Source of the DNA: Olsenella massiliensis
Lineage (GTDB): Bacteria > Actinomycetota > Coriobacteriia > Coriobacteriales > Atopobiaceae
Assembly (NCBI RefSeq): GCF_001457795.1
Contig: NZ_LN898210.1
Location: 186,001 to 250,000 of the forward strand
Length of the DNA stretch: 64,000 bases
Direction: 5' to 3'
A program made the position numbers and the translations under genes. Every line of letters starts with the position of its first letter. Within the stretch, counting starts at the first letter, position 1. Below are positions 1 to 8,376 of this stretch, piece by piece. A model generated the notes under the pieces. That model ran no database searches and was not told the origin of the DNA. It saw only the letters and a program-made list of their open reading frames with translations.

Positions 1-2
1 TC

Positions 3-1655
3 TCGGCGCTCAAGGTTGCCATGCAGATGGTTGACGAGGGCCGCATCACCAAGGAGCAGGCGATCCTGCGCGTGGCGCCCGACCAGCTCGACCAGCTGCT
101 GCACCCCCAGCTTGACCCCAGCGCGGACTTTGAGGTGGCCGCCAAGGGCATGAACGCCAGCCCCGGCGCCGCCGTCGGCGCGGTCGTCTTCTCCTCCGAC
201 GCCGCCGTCCACTACGCCAACGTCGAGAAGCCCTGCATCCTCGTCCGCTGGGAGACCACGCCCGACGACCTCAAGGGCATGGTGGCCGCCGAGGGCATCC
301 TGACCTCGCACGGCGGCAAGACCTCGCACGCGGCCGTCATCGCCCGCGGCATGGGCACCCCCTGCGTCTGCGGTGCCGAGGCGCTCAGGATCGACGCCAA
401 GAACAAGGAGGTCTCCATCGCCGGCACCGACATCACGCTGCACGAGGGGGACATCATCTCCATCAACGGCACGACGGGCGACATCATCGTGGGCGCCGTG
501 CCCCTGAAGCGCCCCGAGCTCACCGGTGACCTCGAGCACATGCTCCAGTGGGCCGACGAGGTTCGTCGGGACGCCTCGCGCGGTCGCATCTTCGGCGTGC
601 GCACCAACGCCGACAACCCCGAGGACGCGCAGCTCTCCGTTGACTTCGGCGCCGAGGGCATCGGCCTCGACCGCACGGAGCACATGTTCCTCGGCGAGCG
701 CAAGCAGATCATCCAGTCCTTCATCCTCGCCGAGACCGACGGCCAGAAGCAGCAGGCCCTCGGCCAGCTCCTCAAGGCCCAGACCGGCGACTTCGAGGGC
801 ATGTTCAGGGCCATGGACGGCAAGGCCGTCATCGTGCGCCTGCTCGACCCGCCCCTGCACGAGTTCCTCGACGACCCCCGCGAGCTTGCCGTCGAGATCG
901 CCCATGCCGAGGGCCGCGGCGAGAACGAGACCCAGATCGAGGCCATGCGCGAGCGCCTCGCCCGCCTGGACTCCTTCCAGGAGGCCAATCCCATGCTCGG
1001 CCTGCGCGGCTGCCGTCTGGGTATCGTCTATCCCGAGCTCAATGACATGCAGGTTCGCGCCATCGCCGGCGCCGCCGCCGCACTCAAGAAGCAGGGCCTT
1101 GACCCCAAGCCCGAGATCATGGTCCCGCTCATCTCCACGGTCGAAGAGCTCAGGCTCGTCCGCGAGCAGGTCGAGGCCGGCATCAAAGCCGTCGAGGAGT
1201 CCGAGGGCGTGGAGCTCTCCATCCCCATCGGCTGCATGATCGAGCTGCCGCGCGCGGCCGTGACCGCCGACGAGATCGGCATGTACGCCGACTTCTTCTC
1301 CTTCGGCACCAACGACCTCACGCAGACCGCCTTCGGCTTCTCGCGCGATGACGTCGAGAGCGCCTTCATCCCGCAGTACCTCGCCAAGAAGGTCCTCAAG
1401 ACCAACCCGTTCGAGACGCTTGACGCCGGCGTCGCCAAGCTCGTCGAGATGGGCGTCAAGGGCGGTCGTTCCGCCAACGAGACCATCGTCTGCGGCGTCT
1501 GCGGCGAGACGGGCGGAGACCCCGACTCCATCAAGATGTACTATGACCTCGGCCTTGACTACGTCTCCTGCTCGCCCTATCGCGTGCCCATCGCACGCCT
1601 CGCCGGCGCGCAGGCCAAGATCCTCTCCAACGGCGGGCCCGCGACGGTCGCCTAG
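3..1655 (+). CDS. ppdK: Pyruvate, phosphate dikinase, C-terminal part (cut by window start)
   Basis: Interconverts pyruvate, ATP and Pi with PEP, AMP and PPi in the cytosol. The frame is open from base 3, so the N-terminal nucleotide-binding domain lies outside the window; about 550 of the usual 870-910 residues are visible. The phosphohistidine swivel domain shows the motif GGKTSHAAVIARGMG, with the catalytic His codon at 327-329. The C-terminal PEP/pyruvate TIM barrel ends in CGVCGETGGDP, which holds the catalytic Cys, then SCSPYRVPIARLAGAQA. It closes before a strong hairpin terminator, so it ends its transcript. The family match is unambiguous; PEP synthase lacks this arrangement of ending. 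Confidence 0.96.
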   Translation, partial: SALKVAMQMVDEGRITKEQAILRVAPDQLDQLLHPQLDPSADFEVAAKGMNASPGAAVGAVVFSSDAAVHYANVEKPCILVRWETTPDDLKGMVAAEGILTSHGGKTSHAAVIARGMGTPCVCGAEALRIDAKNKEVSIAGTDITLHEGDIISINGTTGDIIVGAVPLKRPELTGDLEHMLQWADEVRRDASRGRIFGVRTNADNPEDAQLSVDFGAEGIGLDRTEHMFLGERKQIIQSFILAETDGQKQQALGQLLKAQTGDFEGMFRAMDGKAVIVRLLDPPLHEFLDDPRELAVEIAHAEGRGENETQIEAMRERLARLDSFQEANPMLGLRGCRLGIVYPELNDMQVRAIAGAAAALKKQGLDPKPEIMVPLISTVEELRLVREQVEAGIKAVEESEGVELSIPIGCMIELPRAAVTADEIGMYADFFSFGTNDLTQTAFGFSRDDVESAFIPQYLAKKVLKTNPFETLDAGVAKLVEMGVKGGRSANETIVCGVCGETGGDPDSIKMYYDLGLDYVSCSPYRVPIARLAGAQAKILSNGGPATVA

Positions 1656-1676
1656 GTGAGGCCAGAGCGGTAGAAC

Positions 1677-1715
1677 GAGAGGGGGAAGGGGTCTGGCCCC
1701 TTCCCCCTCTCTTTT
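1677..1715 (+). terminator. Rho-independent terminator after ppdK
   Basis: A perfect 15-bp inverted repeat (arms 1677-1691 and 1697-1711, loop TCTGG) is followed by TTTT. It separates ppdK from dgt. Confidence 0.85.
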
Positions 1716-1730
1716 GGAAGGGAGTCTCCC

Positions 1731-2795
1731 ATGGGCAAGGGCCTCGCCCTCATCAGTCGCGAGGATCTCGAGGGCAGGGAGCGACGGCTCCTTTGTTGTG
1801 CCGCCTGTCGAGCCGACCAGAGCAAGGGGAGGCTCCGCGCCGAGCAGGACGATCCCTACCGCACCTGCTTTCAGCAGGACCGCGACCGCATCCTTCACAG
1901 CAAGAGCTTCAGGAGGCTGGCCAACAAGACGCAGGTGTTCCTCGCGCCCGAGGGCGACCACTACCGCACGCGGCTCACGCACACGCTCGAGGTGGCGCAG
2001 ATAGCCGGCTCGATAGCCCGGCCCCTCGGCCTCAACGAGGACCTCACCGAGGCCGTCGCGCTCGGGCATGACCTGGGCCACACGCCGTTCGGCCATGCCG
2101 GCGAGCGGGCCCTCAGGGCGGCGCAGGCCAAGGTCCTGAGCGTGGACCCTGCGGCGGAGGGCCTCTTCTCGCACAGTGAGCAGAGCGTCCGCATCGTCGA
2201 GACGCTCGAGCGGGACGGACGCGGCCTCAATCTCACGGCCGAGGTCGTAGACGGCATCCTCTGCCACAACTGCGGGCCTGTCGCCTCCACCCTGGAGGGG
2301 CGCATCGTCGCGCTTGCCGACAGGATCGCCTACGTGACCCATGACATGGACGATGCCAAGCGGGCGGGCTTGCTCAAGGAGGAGTCTCTGCCTGCCGCCT
2401 ATCGCGACGTTCTGGGCACGAGCTCGTCGGAGCGCATAGAGACCATGGTCCATGACGCGGTCGAGACGAGCGCGCAGGCGGGGGACATCCTCATGTCAGA
2501 CACGGTGGGCAGCGCCATGCTGGGCATGCGCCGCTTTCTCTTTGAGAACCTCTACCTGCACGGCGAGGCGAAGCGCGAGGAGCCCAAGGCGTCCCATCTC
2601 GTCTTTGAGCTCTTCCTGCACTTTTATGCCCACCCCGACGAGCTTCCGCCGGCATGCGAGGGCTGCGAGGACGACCCCCTCCATGTACGGGCGGCCGACC
2701 ACGTGAGCAGCATGACGGACCGCTTTGCCATCCGCTGCTACGAGAGGATCAACGTCCCCAAGGCCTGGAGCCTGTCGGGGATGGCCGTGGTGTGA
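1731..2795 (+). CDS. dgt: Deoxyguanosinetriphosphate triphosphohydrolase (dGTPase-like, HD domain)
   Basis: Predicted to hydrolyse dNTPs to the deoxynucleoside and triphosphate. The 354-residue protein has the family N-terminus DPYRTCFQQDRDRILHSKSF and RLANKTQVF. The metal-binding HD-domain signatures follow: RTRLTHTLEVAQIA, then LGHDLGHTPFGHAGE, then SEQSVRIV. The ATG at 1731 is preceded by GGAAGGGA. A Cys-rich stretch (residues 22-27, LCCAAC) precedes the core. The next gene starts 91 bp downstream behind its own putative operator, so dgt is probably monocistronic. Substrate preference among dNTPs cannot be read from sequence. Confidence 0.93.
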   Translation: MGKGLALISREDLEGRERRLLCCAACRADQSKGRLRAEQDDPYRTCFQQDRDRILHSKSFRRLANKTQVFLAPEGDHYRTRLTHTLEVAQIAGSIARPLGLNEDLTEAVALGHDLGHTPFGHAGERALRAAQAKVLSVDPAAEGLFSHSEQSVRIVETLERDGRGLNLTAEVVDGILCHNCGPVASTLEGRIVALADRIAYVTHDMDDAKRAGLLKEESLPAAYRDVLGTSSSERIETMVHDAVETSAQAGDILMSDTVGSAMLGMRRFLFENLYLHGEAKREEPKASHLVFELFLHFYAHPDELPPACEGCEDDPLHVRAADHVSSMTDRFAIRCYERINVPKAWSLSGMAVV

Positions 2796-2842
2796 GCCAT
2801 GCCCATGGTTCTGGGGTTGCCGGGCGTGGGAGGTCTTGCTAT

Positions 2843-2876
2843 CCTTAAAAAGGTAACTGAGGTTAACTTTTTAAGG
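2843..2876 (+). promoter_or_regulatory. 34-bp inverted repeat overlapping the Shine-Dalgarno of the ABC pair
   Basis: Arms CCTTAAAAAGGTAAC (2843-2857) and GTTAACTTTTTAAGG (2862-2876) pair with one mismatch around a 4-nt centre. The right arm runs into AAGGAGG (2873-2879), the ribosome binding site of the GTG at 2887. There is no following T-run, so an operator or translation-control hairpin is more likely than a terminator. Confidence 0.55.
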
Positions 2877-2886
2877 AGGCTCGACA

Positions 2887-4659
2887 GTGGAGACGCCATC
2901 AAGGGGAGGGGACTCACCCCTTGCCCGACTGTATGAGTGGTCCCGGCCCTATCACGGACTCTACCTGCTCTCGGTCCTGTTGGCGGTCGTCGGCGTCGCC
3001 GGCAGCGTCCTGCCGTACGTCGCCGCAGGCAACATGGTCGTGGCTGTCCTGCAGGGCAGGCGGGAGCTCGGCCTCTACGTCGGCTGGTGCGCCTTTGCGG
3101 CGGCAAGCTATGGCTGCTACGTCCTGTTCCACTATGCCTCGACGTCTGTCTCGCACCTTGCGACGTTCAGGACCATCTCCGCCGTGCGCAGGCTCGTCGC
3201 GACCAAGCTCGCCCGCGTGCCGATGGGCTATGTACTCGACACGCCCTCGGGCACCCTCAAGAACATCCTCGTCGAGAAGGCCGACGGCATCGAGACGGTC
3301 CTCGCCCACGTGGTGCCCGAGATGACCAGCAACCTCCTGGTGCCGGTGGTCGTCGTCGCCTATCTGTTCTCGCTCGACTGGAGGTTGGCGCTCGTCTCCC
3401 TTGCGACGCTGCCCGTCGGCGCGCTCGCGCTCGGCCAGATGATGCGCGACTATGAGAGCTGGTATGGCAGAACGGTCAGGACGGGCAACGAGATGTCGTC
3501 CGCGGCGGTCGAGTACGTGAACGGCATACAGGTGATCAAGGCCTTCGGTCGCTCGGCGAGCTCGTACGAGAAGTTCTCGACGGCCGCGCGGAGTTACGCT
3601 CGCTCCTACATCGACTGGATGGCCCACTGCCAGGTCTGGTCCGACCTGGCCCTTGCCATCATGCCCGCGACGCTGGTGGGAGTCCTGCCCGTGGGCTGCA
3701 TGCTCGTCTCGGCGGGCCAGCTGGCCCCCGAGACCCTTATCCTGGCGGCCACGCTCTCCTTGGGCATCTTCCCACCGCTGTATGCCGCACTCAGCTTCTT
3801 CGACTCCCTCGCCCAGGTCGGGACCATCGTCGGGCAGATCTCGGGCGTGCTTGACGAGAGGGAGCAGCGCCGGGCTGACGATGGCGCCGTCCTGCCTGCG
3901 CTTGAGGACGTGCCCGGCATCGAGCTTTCGGGCGTGCGCTTCTCCTATGGTGATGTCGAGGTCCTCCATGGGGTGGACCTCTCCGTCAGGCCGGGCTCCG
4001 TCTGTGCCCTCGTGGGCCCCAGCGGCTCGGGCAAATCGACCCTGGCGCGGCTCATGGCCGGGTATTGGGACCCGGACGCGGGGACCGTGAGCCTTGGGGG
4101 CCGCAATCTCACGAGCCTCTCGGCACGCCAGCTCGCCAACGAGGTCGCCTATGTGTCCCAGGAGTGCTACCTCTTCAATGACTCGATCATGGAGAACATC
4201 CGGATGGGGCGGCCCGACGCGACGGACGCCGAGGTGATGGAAGCAGCCCGCCTCTGCGGATGCCACGAGTTCATCATGGCGCTCGACCACGGGTACCAGA
4301 CCGTGGTGGGTGACGCCGGCGGTCACCTCTCGGGCGGGGAGCGTCAGCGCGTCGCCATCGTCCGCGCCATGCTGCACGACAGTCCCATCATCATTCTGGA
4401 CGAGGCGACCGCCTACACGGACCCCGAGAGCGAGGCACAGGTGGAGGCCGCCGTCTCTCGCCTCATCCGCGGCCGCACGCTCGTCGTCATAGCGCATCGC
4501 CTCTCCACCATAACCACCGCAGACAGGATCGTCGTCGTGGACGGCGGGCTCGTGCGCGCCAGCGGGACGCATGAGGAGCTCATGGAAGAGTGTGCGCTGT
4601 ACCGCAGGATGTACCTCACGCACAGGGGCGCCCGCGACGAGGCGCAGGAAGGGGAGTAG
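2887..4659 (+). CDS. ABC half-transporter (TMD-NBD), first subunit of a pair
   Basis: A 590-residue exporter-fold half transporter: about six membrane segments in residues 15-310, then a C-terminal ATPase. Visible motifs are Walker A GPSGSGKST, the signature LSGGERQR, Walker B IIILDEAT and the H-loop IAHRLST. The D-loop reads AYTDPE. The text around LDTPSGTLKNILVEKADGIE and HVVPEMTSNLLVP resembles the IrtAB/YbtPQ-like subgroup, some members of which import siderophores; that substrate is an inference. GTG at 2887 lies 7 nt after AAGGAGG. It is transcribed with the second subunit, 2 bp downstream, and probably acts as a heterodimer. Confidence 0.88.
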   Translation: METPSRGGDSPLARLYEWSRPYHGLYLLSVLLAVVGVAGSVLPYVAAGNMVVAVLQGRRELGLYVGWCAFAAASYGCYVLFHYASTSVSHLATFRTISAVRRLVATKLARVPMGYVLDTPSGTLKNILVEKADGIETVLAHVVPEMTSNLLVPVVVVAYLFSLDWRLALVSLATLPVGALALGQMMRDYESWYGRTVRTGNEMSSAAVEYVNGIQVIKAFGRSASSYEKFSTAARSYARSYIDWMAHCQVWSDLALAIMPATLVGVLPVGCMLVSAGQLAPETLILAATLSLGIFPPLYAALSFFDSLAQVGTIVGQISGVLDEREQRRADDGAVLPALEDVPGIELSGVRFSYGDVEVLHGVDLSVRPGSVCALVGPSGSGKSTLARLMAGYWDPDAGTVSLGGRNLTSLSARQLANEVAYVSQECYLFNDSIMENIRMGRPDATDAEVMEAARLCGCHEFIMALDHGYQTVVGDAGGHLSGGERQRVAIVRAMLHDSPIIILDEATAYTDPESEAQVEAAVSRLIRGRTLVVIAHRLSTITTADRIVVVDGGLVRASGTHEELMEECALYRRMYLTHRGARDEAQEGE

Positions 4660-4661
4660 CC

Positions 4662-6401
4662 ATGCTTTCTACCATCCGCGCGTACTTCGCCTTTGGGGGT
4701 GCAAACGCGGCCAAGCTGCGTCGAGGCATGGCATGGGCGGTGGCGAACTCCCTCTTCGAGGCGCTGCAGATTCTCGCCCTCTCCATCGTCCTCAGCGCCG
4801 TCGCGCGCCGCGAGCTCAGCTCGTCGACTGCCGTCTCGTCACTTCTCGTCATGCTTGTCTCCATCGCCGGCAGCTTCGTCACGGCTCACTTCAAGAGCCA
4901 GAACTTCTGCGACGGCAACTACTCCATGTGCGGCGAGAAGCGCGCCGCCATAGGGGACCACCTCCGCCTTTTGCCCATGGGCTACTTCAACGAGACCAGC
5001 CTCGGCGAGATGGCGAGCACCATGACGAGCACCCTCGATGACGTGCAAAACGCCGGCGGCATCGTCTACACCAACGTCATCTCGGGCCTCGTGCTCACCC
5101 TGATCATGTCCCTCGCGCTGGGCGTGATGGACCCGCGCTGCGGCTTGCTCGCGCTCGCCACCCTCGCCGGCGTGCTGGGGGTCATGGCCGTCATGCAGCG
5201 CGTCTCACGCGCCACCTCGCGCCGTCGAGTCGAGGCACAGCAGGGCCTCGTGGGCGCCGTCCTTGAATACGTGCAGGGCATGTCGGTCGTGAGGGCCTTC
5301 TCGGTCGCAAAGCGCGCCGAGAGTCGCCTTGGTGCGGCAATACGGTCCTGCGAGGCCGTCAACCTCGGCCTCGAGCTTCGCTTCATCGGCTTCATGGTGC
5401 TGGAGGCGGCAATCTGCAAGGCCGCCAGCGTTGGCCTGTGCCTCCTCTCTGTCCATCTTTGGGTCTCGGGCTCGCTTGAGACGGGCACCTGCCTCACCAT
5501 GCTCGTCGCGTCGTTCCTGGTCTTCGCCAAGCTCGAGCTCGTCGGCAGCTATGCCAGCCTGCTGCGCATGATTGACCTCAGCATGGACAAGGTGAACGCG
5601 CTCATCGCCACGCCCCCCATGGACGAGGGGGCGGGCGTCGAGTCAAGCGAGGGCTTTGACATACGGCTGGAGGACGTCTCGTTCAGCTATGGGGGGCGTC
5701 GAGTGGTCGATCGCGTTTCGCTCGACATCCCTCAGGGCAGCTCCTGCGCCCTCGTCGGTCCCTCCGGCGCGGGCAAGACTACGCTCGCACACCTCATGGT
5801 GCGCTTCTGGGACGTGAGCGCGGGCCGCGTCCTCGTGGGGGGCCATGACGTGCGCGACTGGAAGGTAGACGCGCTCCTCTCCAACTTCTCCATGGTGTTC
5901 CAGGGCGTCTACCTCTTTGACGACACGGTCGAGAACAACATCAAGTTCGGCAGGCCTGAGGCCAGTCATGAGGAGGTGGTGGAGGCGGCCCGTCGCGCCT
6001 GCTGCGACACCTTCATCGAGAGCCTTCCCCAGGGCTACGAGACGAGGGTGGGCGAGGGCGGGGCTGCGCTCTCGGGTGGTGAGCGCCAGCGGCTCTCCAT
6101 CGCCCGCGCCATCCTGAAGGATGCCCCCGTCGTCATTCTGGACGAGGCAACGGCAAACGTGGACCCCGAGAACGAGCTCGAGCTCCAACGTGCCGTCGAG
6201 GAGCTGAGACGCGGAAAGACGGTCATCATGATAGCCCACCGGCTGAAGACCGTGAGGACGGTTGACCAGATCGCGGTGATTGACGCCGGGAGGATCGTCC
6301 AGCGCGGAACCCATGACGAGCTCATGCGCTCGGGCGGCATCTACCGAGATTTCGTGGGCATGCGTGAGAGGGCAATCGGATGGAGGCTCGCCCGTTCCTA
6401 G
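4662..6401 (+). CDS. ABC half-transporter (TMD-NBD), second subunit of the pair
   Basis: A 579-residue partner of the preceding gene. The ATG at 4662 has GGAAGGGGA upstream and begins [13 protein letters not shown]; an in-frame ATG farther up would overlap the first gene by 70 bp and lacks support. An exporter-type membrane domain fills residues 15-300. The ATPase has [35 protein letters not shown] and IAHRL, so all catalytic elements look canonical. The putative operator upstream of the first gene should control both. As with its partner, export of toxic compounds or siderophore-type import are both possible. Confidence 0.88.
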   Translation: MLSTIRAYFAFGGANAAKLRRGMAWAVANSLFEALQILALSIVLSAVARRELSSSTAVSSLLVMLVSIAGSFVTAHFKSQNFCDGNYSMCGEKRAAIGDHLRLLPMGYFNETSLGEMASTMTSTLDDVQNAGGIVYTNVISGLVLTLIMSLALGVMDPRCGLLALATLAGVLGVMAVMQRVSRATSRRRVEAQQGLVGAVLEYVQGMSVVRAFSVAKRAESRLGAAIRSCEAVNLGLELRFIGFMVLEAAICKAASVGLCLLSVHLWVSGSLETGTCLTMLVASFLVFAKLELVGSYASLLRMIDLSMDKVNALIATPPMDEGAGVESSEGFDIRLEDVSFSYGGRRVVDRVSLDIPQGSSCALVGPSGAGKTTLAHLMVRFWDVSAGRVLVGGHDVRDWKVDALLSNFSMVFQGVYLFDDTVENNIKFGRPEASHEEVVEAARRACCDTFIESLPQGYETRVGEGGAALSGGERQRLSIARAILKDAPVVILDEATANVDPENELELQRAVEELRRGKTVIMIAHRLKTVRTVDQIAVIDAGRIVQRGTHDELMRSGGIYRDFVGMRERAIGWRLARS

Positions 6402-6451
6402 GACAGACGCGCGTCTCGCGGCATGGAAGGGTGGAAATGATGAAATGCGGC

Positions 6452-6480
6452 TTGCCCTCGCGGGCCTTGAGTCCTACAAT
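6452..6480 (+). promoter_or_regulatory. Sigma-70-type promoter for rplS
   Basis: TTGCCC (6452-6457), a 17-bp spacer and TACAAT (6475-6480). The predicted leader to the rplS ATG is about 58 nt. Confidence 0.6.
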
Positions 6481-6544
6481 ACTCTTTCGTGTGCAAAGCT
6501 ATGTGTCACGCCAAGACGGTGGCACCTCTAGAGACGAGGAAACT

Positions 6545-6886
6545 ATGGACTACATTCGCGCCATCGAGCGCCAGCAGATCCGCGAGGACATCCCGCAGGT
6601 CCGCGTCGGCGACAACGTCAAGGTTCACTACCGCATCAAGGAGGGCGACCGCGAGCGCGAGCAGGTCTTCCAGGGCGACGTCATCCGCATGAGCGGCGGC
6701 AGCTCCCGCGAGACCTTCACCGTCCGCAAGATCAGCTTCGGCGTGGGCGTCGAGCGCACCTTCCCCCTCCACAGCCTCAAGATCGCCAAGCTCGAGGTCG
6801 TCCGTCATGGCGCCGTCCGTCGCGCCAAGCTCTATTATCTGCGCGACCGCGTGGGCAAGGCGGCCCGCATCCGCGAGAAGCGCTAA
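6545..6886 (+). CDS. rplS: 50S ribosomal protein L19
   Basis: A 113-residue large-subunit protein located at the 30S-50S interface. The sequence carries the family landmarks [47 protein letters not shown]-like (here [10 protein letters not shown]) and [19 protein letters not shown] longer in-frame reading starting at 6380 would run across the promoter and is rejected. The usual start [11 protein letters not shown] at 6545 gives the normal length. It heads the rplS-rnhB block seen in many Gram-positive genomes. Confidence 0.98.
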   Translation: MDYIRAIERQQIREDIPQVRVGDNVKVHYRIKEGDREREQVFQGDVIRMSGGSSRETFTVRKISFGVGVERTFPLHSLKIAKLEVVRHGAVRRAKLYYLRDRVGKAARIREKR

Positions 6887-6897
6887 GACGTCAGCGA

Positions 6898-6919
6898 AGG
6901 CCCCGGGAGACCGGGGCCT
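6898..6919 (+). terminator. GC-rich hairpin after rplS (weak terminator or attenuator)
   Basis: Arms AGGCCCCGG and CCGGGGCCT form a 9-bp stem with loop GAGA. No T-run follows, so it may only partly uncouple rplS from rnhB. Confidence 0.45.
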
Positions 6920-6936
6920 GTTCGTAAGGAGGTCCC

Positions 6937-7065
6937 ATGGCGCGGCCGCAGGCCGCTTCGGCTCGCGAGGTCGCCGCCCTTCTGGGTGAGGCGGACGCGG
7001 ACGAGCTGGGCGAGCTGATCGCACGGTATGCCGACGACCCGCGCCGGCAGGTGGCGCGCGCTTAA
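6937..7065 (+). CDS. rnhB: Ribonuclease HII, N-terminal fragment (broken by adapter sequence)
   Basis: ATG 6937 follows a consensus TAAGGAGG. The 42 visible residues (MARPQAASAREVAALL to DDPRRQVARA) match the N-terminal extension common in actinobacterial RNase HII. The frame then hits TAA at 7063-7065, just before Illumina/Nextera adapter sequence. The catalytic DEVGRG-type motif that should follow is missing. The C-terminal half resumes at 7184. The gene is probably intact in the organism: the break coincides with non-genomic sequence. Confidence 0.7.
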   Translation: MARPQAASAREVAALLGEADADELGELIARYADDPRRQVARA

Positions 7066-7094
7066 TGGAACGGGACCCGCGTGCTCCTCCCCCC

Positions 7095-7181
7095 TTTCCC
7101 TACCCGGCGCTCTTCCGATCTGACCTCGAGGGCGCGCCTGCCCCTGTCTCTTATACACATCTAGATGTGTATAAGAGACAG
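7095..7181. other. Sequencing-library contamination: TruSeq-like adapter plus two Tn5 mosaic ends
   Basis: TTTCCCTAC followed by CGCTCTTCCGATCT (ending 7121) is the 3' part of the Illumina read-1 adapter with a few changes. At 7144-7162 lies an exact Nextera mosaic end, CTGTCTCTTATACACATCT, followed at 7163-7181 by its exact reverse complement. The 19-bp mosaic end is an engineered hybrid, so natural Tn5 does not explain it. This is an assembly artefact that replaces part of rnhB. Confidence 0.97.
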
Positions 7182-7183
7182 GG

Positions 7184-7615
7184 GAGGTCCTGGCCGCCCG
7201 AATCCTGGCCGTGGCCGCAGCCGTGGGCGTCTGTCACGTCGAGCCCGCCGACATCGACGAGCTGGGCATGGGCCAGGCCCTGCGTCGGGCCATGGCGGGG
7301 GCCATACGCGACGCCGGCGTGACGCCCGCATGCGTCCTCATCGACGGCAACCCCGTCCATGTGCACCCGCTTGAGCGCACGGTGGTGCACGGCGACGCCC
7401 GCATAGCCTCCATCGCCGCCGCGTCCATCGTGGCCAAGGTCACGCGCGACGCCCTGATGCGCACCTACGACGAGGAGTATCCCGGCTATCACCTTGCGGC
7501 CTGCAAGGGCTATGCCTCCGCCGAGCACATAGCGGCCATCCGCGAGCGCGGGCTCACGCCGCTTCACCGGGCGAGCTTCTGTGGAAACTTCCTGGAGCCG
7601 CCCCGCCTCTTCTGA
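7184..7615 (+). CDS. rnhB: Ribonuclease HII, C-terminal fragment
   Basis: RNase HII removes RNA from RNA-DNA hybrids and misincorporated ribonucleotides. Frame from EVLAARILAVAAAVGVCHVEP to the stop at 7613-7615 gives the C-terminal two thirds of the family: the substrate-contacting LIDGNPVHVHP, GDARIASIAAASIVAKVTRD with a catalytic Asp, then YPGYHLAACKGYAS and HRASFC. The upstream catalytic motif is absent because the junction at 7182 is adapter-derived. About 60 or more central residues are lost from the assembly. No start codon is assigned. Confidence 0.85.
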   Translation, partial: EVLAARILAVAAAVGVCHVEPADIDELGMGQALRRAMAGAIRDAGVTPACVLIDGNPVHVHPLERTVVHGDARIASIAAASIVAKVTRDALMRTYDEEYPGYHLAACKGYASAEHIAAIRERGLTPLHRASFCGNFLEPPRLF

Positions 7616-7788
7616 GGGCCTCGCGCCCGCCCTCGCAGCGGTCGCGTCTCATCCGGCCCCCTGAGCTTTTGAAACGGTCTGCCTGCGTCGCCTGCGCGAC
7701 GCCGGCGCAGGCCGCCGCAGACGGGTGCGAGCCCCCCGCAAGTTCGGCCTGGCATCCTTGGCGTACGCACACGACCAAGGGGGGACCG

Positions 7789-8376
7789 ATGGACGACGCC
7801 AGCTTTGTCTCGAGAATGACCTTCGGCAGGGGGGCTGAGGACCCCATGCCCGCCGACGCAGGGCCTGGTAAGGGCCTCGAGGCGCAGGAGGGGGCCGACG
7901 CCGTCCACGGTGACGTGGGCCCTGAGCATCTTCGCGCGCGCCAGGACGCCTGGTGGTCATCCGTGGACGACTGCTGGGAGCCCAAAGGCACCTCGCCCTA
8001 TGACATGAGCCCGCGCGAGGTGGGCCGCCTCGGCGAGCGCCTTGCCGCCGGCTACCTCGCGCGCCGGGGCTTCGAGCTGCTGGAGCGCAATCTCGTCAAT
8101 GCCGGCGGCGAGGCGGACATCGTCGCCAGGGATGACGATTGCGTCGTCCTCGTGGAGGTCAAGACGCGCGTCGCGCGCCCCGACGACGTTGACGTGGTCC
8201 CCGAGCTGGCCGTCACCAAGGACAAGCGCCGCCGCTATCGCAACATCGCCCTGGCCTACCTCCTCGAGCACGAGAGGACGGAGTGTCTGCGCTTTGACGT
8301 CATCGCCATCAAGGTGGAAGGCGAGCGGCAGGCTCATCTGCGGCACCTCGTCGGCGCTTTCGCCTGGGACCTCTGA
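7789..8376 (+). CDS. YraN family (UPF0102) endonuclease-like protein with N-terminal extension
   Basis: A 195-residue protein. Its C-terminal 120 residues are a standard YraN fold: REVGRLGERLAAGYLARRGF, then the nuclease-like core GGEADIVARDDDCVVLVEVKTR with the D..E.K arrangement of restriction-endonuclease-like folds. The precise cellular role of YraN is not established. ATG 7789 follows AAGGGGGGACCG. This start adds about 70 residues before the usual family start; an internal ATG at MSPREVGRLGE is an alternative but has no clear ribosome site. Its stop overlaps the comM start by one base, indicating translational coupling. Confidence 0.85.
   Translation: MDDASFVSRMTFGRGAEDPMPADAGPGKGLEAQEGADAVHGDVGPEHLRARQDAWWSSVDDCWEPKGTSPYDMSPREVGRLGERLAAGYLARRGFELLERNLVNAGGEADIVARDDDCVVLVEVKTRVARPDDVDVVPELAVTKDKRRRYRNIALAYLLEHERTECLRFDVIAIKVEGERQAHLRHLVGAFAWDL

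Noticed and set aside
2914-4623. 569-codon open frame antisense to the ABC transporter
   Set aside because: Mirror frame of a clearly real gene.
7144-7181. Natural Tn5 or IS50 insertion
   Set aside because: The mosaic end is an engineered hybrid of the outside and inside ends, there is no transposase, and adapter sequence lies beside it.
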